Source: Dactylorhiza incarnata
Taxonomy: Eukaryota > Streptophyta > Magnoliopsida > Asparagales > Orchidaceae
Length of the DNA stretch: 64,000 nt
NCBI GenBank assembly: GCA_033032865.1
Contig: JAWHQI010000185.1
Location: 2,542,001-2,606,000 of the forward strand
Direction: 5' to 3'
Made by a program: the position numbers and the translations under genes. This document shows, piece by piece, positions 10,287-20,979 of this stretch. The notes below the pieces were generated by a model. It worked only from the letters and a program-made list of their open reading frames with translations. It searched no databases and had not been told where the DNA came from. Positions within the stretch are counted from its first letter, which is position 1, and each line of letters opens with the position of its first letter.

Positions 10287-12658
10287 GGTAGCTTAGACTC
10301 TTTTCTAAAAATATATATTTTAGGTGAGGAGGGAGTTGTTTTAATTCTAAGACGGGCGGCTCTTTATAAGAAGTTTTCATTTTTAATTTCTCTAAAAATA
10401 GTGGTTCGGGTGGTGTGGAGCGAGAGACTTCTTCTTCTAAACAAAAGAGCTCTGCGAGCTCGGAATCGTGACTCGATGTGGGGACTAACTCGGGTAGTGA
10501 ATAGAATTCATTCTCAAAACATTCTTCTAAATAGAAGCACGAATCATCATTCTCTAAGGTGTTTCGCATCGAGGGATTTATACTAAAAGTAACTTCATCG
10601 TCTCCAACCCGAAGGAGGATCTTTCAGTTACTTACATCGATAATTGCAAACGAGGTGGCAAGGAAGGGGCGGCCGAGTATGAGGGGTACTTCGACATCCT
10701 CTTCGATGTCAAGAATGACAAAGTCAACCGGGAAGATGAACTTGTCAACCTTAACGAGCACATCCTCCACTATCCCTACCGGATATTTTAATGAACGATC
10801 GCCGAGTTGAATACTCATTCGAGTGGGGCTCGGATTTCCTAGACCTAACTTTTTGTATAACAAAAAAGGCATGAGGTTGATGCTTGCTCCAAGATCCGCT
10901 AAGGCGTGTTTTACTAACGAATTGCCAAATAGACACGGGATGGAGAACCGTCCTGCGTCATTTGCTTTTTGAGGCAATTTGTTTAGTATAACCGCGGAGC
11001 ATTCTGCGTTTAAGGAAATATGCGAAATATCTTCTAATTTCTTCTTATTGGAGAGCAACTCCTTAAGATATTTCGCATACTTTGGCATTTGAGAGATAGC
11101 CTCGCAGAATGGTACATTAATATGAATTTATTTTAAATTTTCTAAAAACTTTTTATAAATTTTCTCGGCGCACTCGCTCTTAAACTTAGACGGATACAGA
11201 ATATTAGAACTAAAAGAGTGCGGAGCTAGAGTAGCGGGCCAATTCGAAGATAAAATAGGGGCAAGAGGAGGAGGAGAAGTTACCTTGGGTTCATCCTGTT
11301 TTGAAACCACCTCCTTCCCGCTTCGGAGTGTAATCACATTCGCGCTCTCCCTTGGATTTGGCTCCGTATTTCCCGACAATGCTCCTTGCTGACGCTCGGA
11401 GAACATCTTTGCTAGATAGCCCGCTTGGTTCTCTAAATTTTTGATCAATCCGGTGAGGTTCCGGATGTTCGATTCATTTGTAGCAACATATTATGCAAAG
11501 ACCTCTTCAAGCGAAGAGGGCTTTTGATGTTGCGGTGGAAAACCGGGAGGATTAAAATTTTGAGGATTAAAGTTTAGAGGGGGATTAGGAGGTTGATTAA
11601 TATTTAGAGGACGCTGAGCATTTCCTTGGTTGCTCCATGAGAAATTCGGATTATTCCTATAACCCGCATTGTATGTGTTGTTATACGGAGCGGAGTTCGT
11701 GTTATATGAAGGCCAAGGCATATTTCCCATGTAGTCAACCTTCTCTTCAATTAAAATATTATTAGCCCAAGGAGGAGTGGCGGAGGAAGCAGACATCTCC
11801 GCCACTTGCTTTGTTAAGCGCTCAACTTGTAAAGCCAAATTTGCGTTTGCGTATATTTCAAAAATTTCGGCTGGCTTGCTAGGCCTAGCTCCGGGCATAT
11901 TCCATTGGTACCCATTCATGGCCATCTCTTCGAAAAGCTCTTGAGCGGAGTCCGAGGTTTTGTTATTTAACGTTCCCCCGGCGGCTGCATCAATCATTTA
12001 CCTCATTTGGAGATTTAATCCAATATAAAAGATTTGCACTTATTTCCAAGTGGCAAGTGCATCCTGAGGGCATCTACGCAAAAGATCCTTGAAGCGCGCC
12101 CATGTATCATAGAGAGTCTCCGAGTCGATTTGCAGAAACGACGCAATATCCATGCGCAATTTAGCGGTCTTTGCAGGCGGGAAATATTTTGTGGGAAATT
12201 TTTCTGCCATTTCGGCCCATGTAGTGATGGATCCCCTAGGTAGGGAACCCAACCACTGCTTGGCTTTAGACCGCAAAGAAAAAGGAAAAAGACGTAATCG
12301 AATGGCGTCATCGGTGACGCCATTGATTTTGAAAGTATCGCAAATTTCAAGAAAGTAAGAAATATGTGAATTTGGATCTTCGTCTTGTTGACCATCGAAG
12401 GTCACCGATTGTTGCACCATTTGTATGATGTTGGACTTGATCTCAAAGTTATTGTTTGCCACCGCGGGGCGAACAATACTCGATTGTGTGCCCTCCAAAT
12501 TCGGTCGCACATAATAGGACATGGTCCATTGTGCGGCCTCATTAGGATTTGGCGCGTTAGGATTAGGAGGATTAAGATCCATATTCGTTGTGTTAGTGTC
12601 CCCAGTCGACTCTTCGAATTCTAATTGATTATCCTGATCATGAGAACGGCAGCGCTGC
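10287..12658 (-). pseudogene. gag-protease of Athila element A (main part)
   Basis: One continuous minus-strand frame interrupted by stops at 12040, near 12000, 11491, 11128 and 10624, with no frameshift. The order is Athila-type gag (NFEIKSNIIQMVQQS, then FLEICDTFKINGV, a retrotransposon gag domain), a Pro/Asn-rich linker with NPNFSWSNQGNAQ, then an aspartic protease with the active-site variant DLGA in ALADLGASINLMP and the flap-side VPLILGRPFLAT. The reading continues toward reverse transcriptase (ELKQLPPHLKYIFLEK) and stops where copia D begins. Compared with E, three of the five stops are CAA to TAA. The first codons lie beyond copia F at 22337-22464. Confidence 0.9.
12590..12658. repeat. 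69-bp direct duplication flanking copia F, left copy
   Basis: Bases 12590-12658 are identical to 22337-22405, GTGTTAGTG..GCGCTGC. Both copies encode the same stretch near the A gag start. The copy directly abuts the F LTR start TG. Confidence 0.9.
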
Positions 12659-14050
12659 TGTTGGAAATTGTAATCACAATTACCTTGATTTGTGAGAAGT
12701 CACCCTTAAACTAAGATTGAATTGCATTTGTATTTGATATGCTTTTCTAGTATTGTCTTGCAGATTATCATTACTAAGTGTAACTCAATGTCAGGTCACA
12801 ATGGGTCTGCAAACACAGTTTCATACAATGTAATTCTTCATTATATGAAATATGGTGATGACTCATGTGTGATCTCTCTATTGGGGTACACTTCATTTTC
12901 AAGACTATTGAAGACTTTGGAGTGCGGTTGCAGCAAGTGTTAAAGAAAAGAAAAAGGAAATTGTTGAAAACAATTTTCCTAAGGACATGTCTCGAGAGAT
13001 CAAGTATGTCTCGAGAGATCTGACATGTCTCGAGAGGCAAGTTCTTTGGATCTCGAGATATGGGTTCTTGATGTCTCGAGAGATCAAGCATGTCTCGAAA
13101 GACCTTTTGTCCGAAATCCTTGTAATGTCTCGAGAGATCATCAAGTTCTCGAGACATCTCCTTCCTGCTCTCTTTGCTTCATATTTCGGGAGATACCTCA
13201 TGTCTCGAGAGAACCCTTTTGTCTCGAGTATTCTGTTCGAAATTTTATCTATTTTGTTTCTCTGTTCTTGTCGTTTCGTAATCGCTATCTTCCGATCCTA
13301 ACGGCTATATGGAGTGCATTTAAGGCCGATTTAATCCTTAATTGCTTCCCTCTATATATAGGATCGCTCTTGAGTTATTAACAACAAGTTTTAAAATCGT
13401 TCTCAAACCCTAATTTCTCTCCCGATCAAAAAGAACGAGAAAAGCGCCGCCTCGTCGTCGTCTACGATTGGAGATCGATCTACTTATTGGAGTTGCCGAT
13501 TTCTATCAAAAAGGATTCGATTGATCCGTGTTCTGATTCTACAATCTTTATTGGATTGTTTCGGATTGCCAAAGACAGATTTGAAGGATCGTTGTTCTTC
13601 CTCATCGTTCTCAAAATCTATTCAAGAAGAAGGAAGAAAACGCATCTGTTATTCAGATCTGGTATCTCTTTGTTCAAAACCTTTTATCATCTATTGTAGG
13701 AGTTGTTATCTCCGAGTTGTAGGAGAGGTTGTTCTCCGAGTTGTAGGAGAGGTTTTCTCCGAGTTGTAAGAGAGGTTCTCTCTGAGTTTGTAGGAGTTTG
13801 ACTCCGAGACTGTAGGATCGTTCTTGATCCGAGATTTAGTGAGTAGTCAAGTCTAGCTGTGGTGCTAGATTGGCGAGGCCGGCAGTGGAGTACCCAAGTA
13901 CAGGGAACCACTATAAATTCCTGGTGTTATCTGTGGCTGTGATTTATTTTGTGTGCTGTACTTTACGTTTAATTCTTAATTCCGCAAAAGACGTAGAGAT
14001 CACCTATTCACCCCCCTCTAGGTGATTTAGGTAGGCAACTAGATACTTCA
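12659..14050 (+). repeat. 5' LTR of copia F
   Basis: Runs from TGTTGGAAATTG to AGATACTTCA. U3 holds the CTCGAGA array at 12984-13235 and a TATA box (CTATATATAGG) at 13352-13362. R/U5 has about five 24-27-bp units of the type GTAGGAGAGGTTGTTCTCCG at 13697-13820. The 3' copy is 20943-22334. Confidence 0.93.
12984..13235. repeat. U3 palindrome array of F (TGTCTCGAGA)
   Basis: About eleven copies of ATGTCTCGAGAGATC-like sequence in 250 bp, in both orientations, centred on the palindrome TCTCGAGA. It lies about 115 bp upstream of the TATA box. The same array is at 21268-21519 in the 3' LTR, and a second set of the motif is internal at 19697-19945. Confidence 0.9.
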
Positions 14051-14052
14051 AT

Positions 14053-14063
14053 TGGTATCAGAG
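14053..14063 (+). other. Primer-binding site of copia F
   Basis: TGGTATCAGAG, two bases after the LTR end, complementary to the 3' end of initiator-Met tRNA. Confidence 0.9.
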
Positions 14064-14127
14064 GGAGGTTGTTCGTTGCTAGGTTAACACCTTGAACAGG
14101 ATCCATCCTTCTAGTTGCTAGCAAGCC

Positions 14128-16443
14128 ATGGATAGAGTCAAGGAATCCTCTCTGAAATTGCCCATCTGCACTAAGGCCAACTTTCCTATGTGGAAGGAAA
14201 GAGTTCGTTTTTATATGGAAGCTGCAGATCCCAGAATCTTCCAAGTTGTGGAAGAAGGTCCTCATGTGCCAATGACCGCTTCGTCAACAAATCCTACTGT
14301 TCAGATACCTAAGAAAATGATGGATTTGACTAAGGATGAGATAGCTCTTGTTGCTCTTGACAAGAAGGCTAAAAACATAATTGCAAGTGCAGTGGACGAT
14401 TCCATGTTGCAAAACTTAATCCACTGCAAATCAGCCAAAGAGATGTGGACATCCTTAATTGTTCTAATGGAAGGTACTGACGAGGTAAGAGAAGATAGAA
14501 GGTCTCTACTTAATCAAGAGTACGAGGCGTTTAAGCAGAATAATAAGGAGTGCATTGCTGATGCGTACGAGCGATTCTTCAAAATAGTCAATGGTCTGAG
14601 GAACTACGACAGGGAGTTCACAAATGGTGAACTAAATGACAAATTCTTGCGTTCCCTAACGAAAGACTGGGATAGCAAAATTGTTGCCATAAGAGAGTTT
14701 GGAAAACTGCCAAGTCTAGAACCTCAGAATCTGTTCGGAAAGCTACTGTCTCATGAATTACAAATGAACATCCGAAAGTCTGAAGAGGATGTAAATCGAG
14801 CTTCAAGCAAAGAAAGAACCTTAGCTTTGAAGGCAGAGAATTCAAAGAAGAGCAAAGCAGTGATACCGATCAGAGAAAAGGAATCTGATAATGAAGAAGA
14901 ATCAGAAGCCAGCTCCTCCTGTTCCGAACTGTCTGATGGGGAGTTCTCTTTAATTTCCCGTCAGTTTAAGAAACTGCTGAACAAGCGAAGGCACATGAAC
15001 AACAAGCCATCTTCCTCGGATCTTAAATATTCTCGTCGTGATGGAGAATTTCACAGGAAGGGCTCAAGCAATAATGACAGGTATAAATCCAAACAGATCA
15101 AACACATTTCTTCTGACATCATTTGCTACTGTTGTAATAAGCCAGGGCACATGATTGCTGAGTGTCCCTATAAGAAGAAAGAAGGTGGAAGGAAAGAAGA
15201 CAAGAAATCCATCCACGGAAAGAAGAAATCAGATAGAAGCTTCATCGCTAAGAAAGCCAAAACTATGAGCGACAGTGACTCCGATGAGTCGAGTGATGAA
15301 GAAGAAGCTTACTTCGGTCTGATGGCTATGTCTGATGATGAAGAAGCACCCCCGTACATCGGAAAGGTAAATGATCACACTATCCTATCTGATTCTGATT
15401 ATGCTTCGGCTGAACAAAAGGATAACCTCTCAGACGATGAATCTGAGCTCATGTCTCAATATACCAAAATGCTCCAAAGCTTAGACAAGTGCCGAAAGGT
15501 TGTCAAAACTCAGGGTAAGGAGATCATGGCTCTCAAGGAGGTGGAATCTAACTTGAGAAAAGAAGTTGAAGAACTTTCTTCTCTCAAAGAGGAAGTCCAA
15601 GCCTTGAAAGACAAGATCAAAAGCTTGGAAGAGACTCTTGCCCTGAGAGATCATTCGATAAATGTCTTGGAGGAACATCTTGCGGCTGAGAAGAAGTTGG
15701 TTGAAGCATTCTCTCAACCTAAAACTGTTCTGCCAATTATTGGTACTTTTACCACTAAGGCAAAAGGAAGCGGTATAGGGCATGAAGCTAGTACTAGCAA
15801 CTCTTCAAAAAATACAATTGCCAAGAAGAATGGTCTGGTTGCTAAGAAAGCTACTACCAAAGAAAAAGGGAAAGCTCATCAAGAGCCTGTAGCATTCAAG
15901 AGAGTCATATTCCCTACGAATGCTTATGATTTGGAGAGTTCCTATGGTCATTTCACACGACCAATTCCTTTTTCATCTGTGAATGATCATAAGGAATGGG
16001 CTCCTCCCTGAAACTTTGGTGATAGTGCTTTTCAAGCACCCTATCAAGAGATTAATCGGAAAGGGTACGGTCCATTTGTTCATGGTCCGAGTGCTAAGAA
16101 AGCACCAAAAGTGAATGCTGTTGCACCAAAGCCGAAGAAGACAATACCACCTTGTGTGTGTTGCCCCCATGAGGCATCCTCATCAAAAAGGGCTGCTCCT
16201 GCAAGAGCTAACGTTCAAAAAGTTAAGCAGGAGAGTGTAAAGAGAAGGTACAACAGATTCGACTGTTGGTGCTGCGGCAAAATTGGTCACTTTGCCATTG
16301 ATTGTTGGTTTAATACAACGTATACTAGGAGACCACAAGTGAACGTTACAAGGCAGACCACTCGCAATGTTAACATTTATCGTGGTGCTCAACTGACACG
16401 GGACCAAGGACCCAAATCTGTTTGGGCTCCTAAGGCGAAATGA
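14128..16443 (+). pseudogene. gag of copia F, one internal stop
   Basis: Structural polyprotein of the virus-like particle. The start MDRVKESSLKLPICTKANF lies 65 bp after the primer site and matches the openings of the D and I gags. A UBN2-type capsid region follows (HCKSAKEMWTSLIVLMEG, YERFFKIVNGLRNYDREF) at about residues 90-200. A first CCHC knuckle, CYCCNKPGHMIAEC, is near residue 333, then come Asp/Ser-rich acidic stretches and a coiled coil at about 440-540. An in-frame TGA at 16009-16011 interrupts it. The same frame continues to a second knuckle, CWCCGKIGHFAIDC, at about 16264 and ends VWAPKAK at 16443. Total about 770 codons, long for a copia gag and similar to SIRE-type gags. Confidence 0.9.
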
Positions 16444-16760
16444 TTTGTTTTTGCAGGTATGTCCAAAGGCCAATAAAAATCCTATCTGGTACTTGGACAG
16501 TGGATGCTCTCGGCATATGACCGGGACAAGAAGCCTTTTGCAAAACTACATTCCAGTTGCGAACAGTCCAAAAGTTATTTTTTGGCGGCTCAGACAGAGG
16601 AATAACTAAAGGCTATGGTATGATTTCTAATGGGAATGTATCGTTTTCCGATGTAGCTTATGTGGAAGGATTACAACATAATCTGATAAGCATAAGCCAA
16701 CTTTGTGATAAAGGATAGATTGTTGATTTTTTCATAAAGATAAGTGTTTGATAAAGTCGG
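16444..16760 (+). pseudogene. Protease region of copia F pol, frameshifted
   Basis: The aspartic protease motif WYLDSGCSRHMTG begins at 16487, one frame over from gag (+1). One extra T in a T-run near 16577-16582 shifts the frame. The domain then continues through VEGLQHNLISISQLCDKG to a TAG at 16716-16718 and a missing base near 16738 that restores the pol frame. It would process the gag-pol polyprotein, but this copy cannot be translated intact. Confidence 0.8.
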
Positions 16761-17596
16761 CTGAAAATCATGAAACGATTTTATCAGGCATTCGCTGTAG
16801 AAACATATTTTGTTTAAATTTTCTTTGTATATCATCTTCTACACCAGTATGTCTTTTGGCAAAAGATAGTGCATCTCCTGTTGACCAATGGCACAAGAGA
16901 TTAGCACATATAAATCTCAAAACTATTAATAAAATGTTTTCTCAAAACTTAGTGCGAGATGCACTAGATGTTAAGTGCATTAAAGATAGACCTTGTCATG
17001 CATGTGTAAAAGGCAAGCAAACAAGAGCTACCTTTAAGAGCATTATTGGCAAAGATTCAACCAGGTGTTTATACCTACTCCATATGGATTTGTTTGGTCC
17101 TTTGCAAATTAGAAGTTTAGGAGGAAAATCTTACACATTGGTTATTGTAGATGATTACTCTCGTTTGGCCTGGGTATTCTTTCTGAAACATAAGTCAGAT
17201 ACCTTTGACACTTTCACTAGTTTTGTCAGGCAAGTCCAGAATGAATTTAACTGTTCGGTGGTCAAAATCAGAAGTGACCATGGTACAGAATTTGAATCTG
17301 GAGCCATGACAGAATTCTGTGAAAGCCTCGGTATCTTTCATGAGTTTTCCTCTCCTCGAACTCCACAACAAAATGGAGTAGTTGAGAGAAAGAATAGAAC
17401 ACTTATTGAGGTTTGCAGAACCATGTTGAGTGACTCTTCACTACCTGAATATTTCTGGGCTGAAGCTGTCAATACTGCATGCCATGTGCAAAACAGAGCA
17501 CTCATAAACAAAAACCATGAAAAGACTCCTTATGAACTTCTAAAAGGCAAGAAACCGACCATTTCTTATTTTTGAATCTTTGGTAGTAAATGCTTT
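16748..17596 (+). pseudogene. Integrase of copia F
   Basis: The GAG-pre-integrase zinc region is readable (WHKRLAHINLKTINKM, then CHACVKGKQTR). The catalytic core follows with all three acidic residues: D in HMDLFGPL, D in RSDHGTEF, and E in NGVVERKNR. A TGA at 17573-17575 falls where copia integrases usually have Arg or Trp before IFGSKCF; the frame is otherwise continuous into reverse transcriptase. The role is insertion of the cDNA into host DNA. Confidence 0.9.
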
Positions 17597-19627
17597 GTGC
17601 TAAACAATGTAAAGCATTACAAAACTAAGTTTAGTGAAAAGAGCTTTGAAGGTATTTTTGTAGGTTATAGTAGTCATAGTAGGGCATATAGAGTTTTTAA
17701 TAAGAAAACCCTGGTGGTAGAAGAATCTATTAATGTTGTATTTGATGAGACGAGCATGCTTCAAGGCAGCTCTTCTAGCATTTCTTCTGTAGACACAGGT
17801 TTAAAGCTGCAGGACTTAAGCTTGGATCAGCCAGTTGTAGAAAATTCTCAACACTTCATCAAAATACCCCCAATAACTACCTATGAAGAAGATCATCCTG
17901 ATGAAGAGCCAATCCAAGTGGAGGAAGATACTCCGACGGTAGAAGAAATTCCTATTGGTTCAAATCATGCAAGGAACCTCGGACTACGACAAATGAGGGA
18001 TCATCCTGTTGATCAGATCATAGGAGATCCTCATGAAGGAATAAGAACAAGACGAGGTACCATTAACAAAAATATGCATTTAAGTTTTCTTTCGCAGGTC
18101 GAACCAAAGAAATTCCAAGAGGCAAATGAAGATCCATCCTGGATAATTGCTATGGAAGAAGAATTAAATCAGTTCAAACGCTGTAAGGTATGGACACTTG
18201 TTCCAAAACACAAAGACAAAAATGTCATTGGAACAAAGTGGGTGTATAGAAACAAGCTGGATGAAGAAAGAACAATCATAAAGAACAAAGCCAGACTTGT
18301 AGCTAAAGGATACAGACAAGAGGAAGGCATCGACTTCGATCAAACGTACGCTCCAGTAGCAAGGCTCGAAGCGATCAGACTCTTCCTTGCTTATGCTGCT
18401 TTCAAGGGTTTCACCGTATATCAAATGGATGTCAAATCCGCCTTCCTAAACGGAGACATTAAAGAGGAAGTATACGTTGAACAACCCCCAGGTTTTGTTA
18501 ATCCTGAACATCCCAATCACGTTTATTTATTACAGAAAACTTTATATGGTTTGAAACAAGCTCCTCGAGCTTGGTATGAGACGCTGTCTAACTTCCTTCT
18601 TGAGAACAAGTTCACAAGAGGAAAGATAGATAAAACATTATTTCTTAGGGAAGTAAAAGGCAAGATTTTGCTAGTGCAAATATATGTCGATGACATCATA
18701 TTTGGTTCTACGGATGATAACCTCTGCAAAAAGTTTTCTAAACTTATGCAAGGGAAATTTGAAATGAGCAGTATGGGTGAGCTGAAATATTTCTTAGGAC
18801 TTCAAGTGAAACAGTCTGAAGATGGAATCTTCATTTCTCAGACGAAGTTCACTAAGGAGTTGATTAAGAAATTTGGAATGGAGAGTGCAACCTCTATGAG
18901 GACTCCAATGAGCTCAGCTACGTCTCTGGACAAGGATGAGAAAGGGAAACCTTTTGATGAAATCAAGTACAGAAGCATAATTGGCTCATTGCTCTACCTT
19001 ACTGCCAGTAGACCTGATATAATGTTCTCTACATGTGTATGTGCTAGATATCAGGTGAACTCTAAGGAATCCCACTATACTGCTGCAAAGCGAATCTTGA
19101 GATACCTTAAAGGCACACCAAATCTTGGCTTATGGTACCCAAGAAGTAATGATAGCGAACTAATTGGTTTTTCAGATGCAGACTTTGCAGGTAGCAAAGA
19201 CGACAGGAAAAGCACTTCTGGGACGTGTCAATTCCTCGGAAGGAGACTTATTTCCTAGAGTAGCAAGAAGCAGAATTGTGTTGCAATATCAACCGCCGAG
19301 TCAGAATACATTTCTGCTGACAGTTGTTGCGCACAACTTCTCTGGATAAGAAATCAACTTCAAGACTACAACATGAAGATCAAAGACATTCCCTTGTTTT
19401 GCGACTCTTCCAGTGCAATTGCTATCGCAAATAATCCAGTTTCTCACAGTCGGACAAAGCACATCGAGCTACGATATCACTTTATCCGGGAGCATGTGGA
19501 GATGGGTGATATAAATCTAAGTTATGTCCCCACGGATAAGCAAGTTGCTGACATATTCACGAAGCCACTGGATGAGACTAAGTTCTCCTTCTTCAAGACG
19601 GAACTTGGAATGCTCAACATGGAGTAA
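17597..19627 (+). pseudogene. Reverse transcriptase and RNase H of copia F
   Basis: Continues the integrase frame. Reverse transcriptase is complete: [13 protein letters not shown], then [25 protein letters not shown], and the catalytic YVDD at about 18685 in YVDDIIFGS. RNase H follows ([18 protein letters not shown]). A TAG at 19256-19258 replaces the invariant Trp before SSKKQN, and the domain then continues (TAESEYISA, SRTKHIELRYHFIRE) to the stop at 19627. Copies cDNA from the element RNA. One stop away from being open. Confidence 0.93.
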
Positions 19628-20033
19628 TGATCAAGTCAAGCAAAACCATGAAGACATGAAGATTACAAAAATTCAGAACTTTTCCTGAAAACTTCAGGCA
19701 TGTCTCGAGAACTACATGTTGTCTCGGGAACTATCTGTGTTCTCGACAACTCAAGTCACTTTAAAGTCTCGAAATCCAAAGAATTCCTGGGATTTCTCGA
19801 GATAAGCTAGTTCTCTCGAGACAAGTTCAAGATCTCGAGATATAGCAATGTCTCGAGATATGGGTCATCTTCCGAGACTTCAATGAAGGAAATAACCTGT
19901 TGAACTTCCTGAGTTCTCGAGACATACCCGATGTCTCGAGACATAGTTTTCTTTAAGAATTCCAAACGTCAGGTACGCGTTATTTCCTCTTTTAATTTTC
20001 TTCAAAATGTCATTTTAACGTCAAATCAAAATC
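19628..20033. repeat. Internal palindrome array of F before the aORF
   Basis: Between the pol stop and the aORF lies non-coding DNA. At 19697-19945 it has about eleven copies of TGTCTCGAGACA-like sequence, including perfect 12-bp palindromes. The motif is that of U3 in the same element. A (TA)n TATA-like run follows. Confidence 0.88.
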
Positions 20034-20054
20034 ATATATATATATATATATAAG
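20034..20054 (+). promoter_or_regulatory. TATA-like run before the F aORF
   Basis: ATATATATATATATATAAG lies about 160 bp upstream of the aORF ATG and about 90 bp downstream of the CTCGAGA array. Together they have the layout of the LTR promoter (array, then TATA). Promoter activity is inferred. Confidence 0.45.
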
Positions 20055-20211
20055 AAATCGAAAAACTTGATGTTCACGAAATCAATCTCCGAGTTCTCCC
20101 CGACCTTTCGACTTTCTCTGGAGCGGCGACGGTTAGCGACAGGTCTCAGTGATCTCGGTGGCTCTCGATACTTCATCTTCTCCAGTCGACAGTTCTCCAT
20201 ATCTTGCTTCA

Positions 20212-20979
20212 ATGGCTCCTTCTTCTCATCCGAAGATCGGCGTCGGCAGTGAAGTCATTCGCTCTGGAATCGCCGGTTTATCCGAGGATTTCAAAAATCT
20301 CTTCTGTATGCTTGATGCCGCAGGTCTTTCATTCGTTCTGGAACATCCTTGCCGCGTGCTGTTTAATGAGGTGGAAGAATTCTTTATCAACGTGAAACCT
20401 ATCAAGGAAGGGAGGATGTTGGTCTCCTTCGTCAAGGGAATTAAGATAAAAATCTCACCTAAGACCCTCGTGAAGTACTTGCATCTATCTGAGATTGATG
20501 CTGACGAAGATCTAGATGACAATGACTGGTTGAGAACAGCAAGATACTGTGGTCTGGACTCAGATTTTTCTGCAGTTAAGAGGCATAAGATGAAAGATGC
20601 AGGGAAGCTCCTGGTGGACATTATATTAAAAGTTCTATTCTGCAAGACAGGCACACAAGGGCATGTGTCTGAAGAGACTTTTCTGTTGATAGCTGGAATC
20701 GTGTCAGGGAAAAAGAGAGATTGGGCCTCAATCTTATTCTCCAATATCAAAGCCTGTATTAATTCTCCAAAATTTGCCCGGATCATCTCTTTGTTCCTGA
20801 ATCAGTTCAATCCTGCTATTTTTGACATGTCTAAAGGTACAGTTATCCACCATCTCAAGAAGATCGATGTCATCTCCATGCAGAGATGGGACATTCGGAT
20901 CAAGAAGCCAGGAATGGCTAGTGCTCCTTCTGAGGGGGAGATTGTTGGAAATTGTAATCACAATTACCTTGATTTGTGA
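20212..20979 (+). CDS. aORF of copia F: additional 3' gene, function unknown
   Basis: An uninterrupted 255-residue frame after pol, the only intact internal gene of F. I chose ATG 20212 (MAPSSHPKIG) over the in-frame ATG at 20149 because the homologous gene in copia D starts with the same ATGGCTCC. The protein is globular and alpha-rich by composition, with no signal peptide, membrane helix or metal-binding motif that I can see. Alignable blocks with D include AAGLSFVLE, KIKISPKTLVKYLHL, KLLVDIILKVLFCK and KKRDWASILFSNI. D has an extra Pro-rich linker and acidic tail; in F the frame instead runs through the polypurine tract into the 3' LTR. A SIRE-type env-like position, but not env-like in content. 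Confidence 0.75.
   Translation: MAPSSHPKIGVGSEVIRSGIAGLSEDFKNLFCMLDAAGLSFVLEHPCRVLFNEVEEFFINVKPIKEGRMLVSFVKGIKIKISPKTLVKYLHLSEIDADEDLDDNDWLRTARYCGLDSDFSAVKRHKMKDAGKLLVDIILKVLFCKTGTQGHVSEETFLLIAGIVSGKKRDWASILFSNIKACINSPKFARIISLFLNQFNPAIFDMSKGTVIHHLKKIDVISMQRWDIRIKKPGMASAPSEGEIVGNCNHNYLDL
20931..20942 (+). other. Polypurine tract of copia F
   Basis: GAGGGGGAGAT precedes the 3' LTR start TGTTGG. It is also read as codons SEGEI of the aORF. Confidence 0.85.

Noticed and set aside
12590..12658. The 69-bp repeat as an ordinary target-site duplication
   Set aside because: Copia integrases produce about 5 bp; a 69-bp perfect duplication needs another explanation, so it is reported as a finding.
12984..13235. 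CRISPR-like look of regularly spaced short repeats in LTRs
   Set aside because: Repeat units are short palindromes with irregular spacing, present in both LTRs of a plant retrotransposon; there is no leader, no unique spacers and no cas genes.
12722..13381. Several overlapping open frames (70-130 codons) repeated at 21006-21665
   Set aside because: Both sets are the two LTRs of copia F; their codons are generated by the CTCGAGA array.
20212..20979. aORF as an envelope gene (SIRE env-like position)
   Set aside because: No signal peptide, membrane helix or glycosylation-rich ectodomain can be seen; its homologue in D has an acidic soluble tail.
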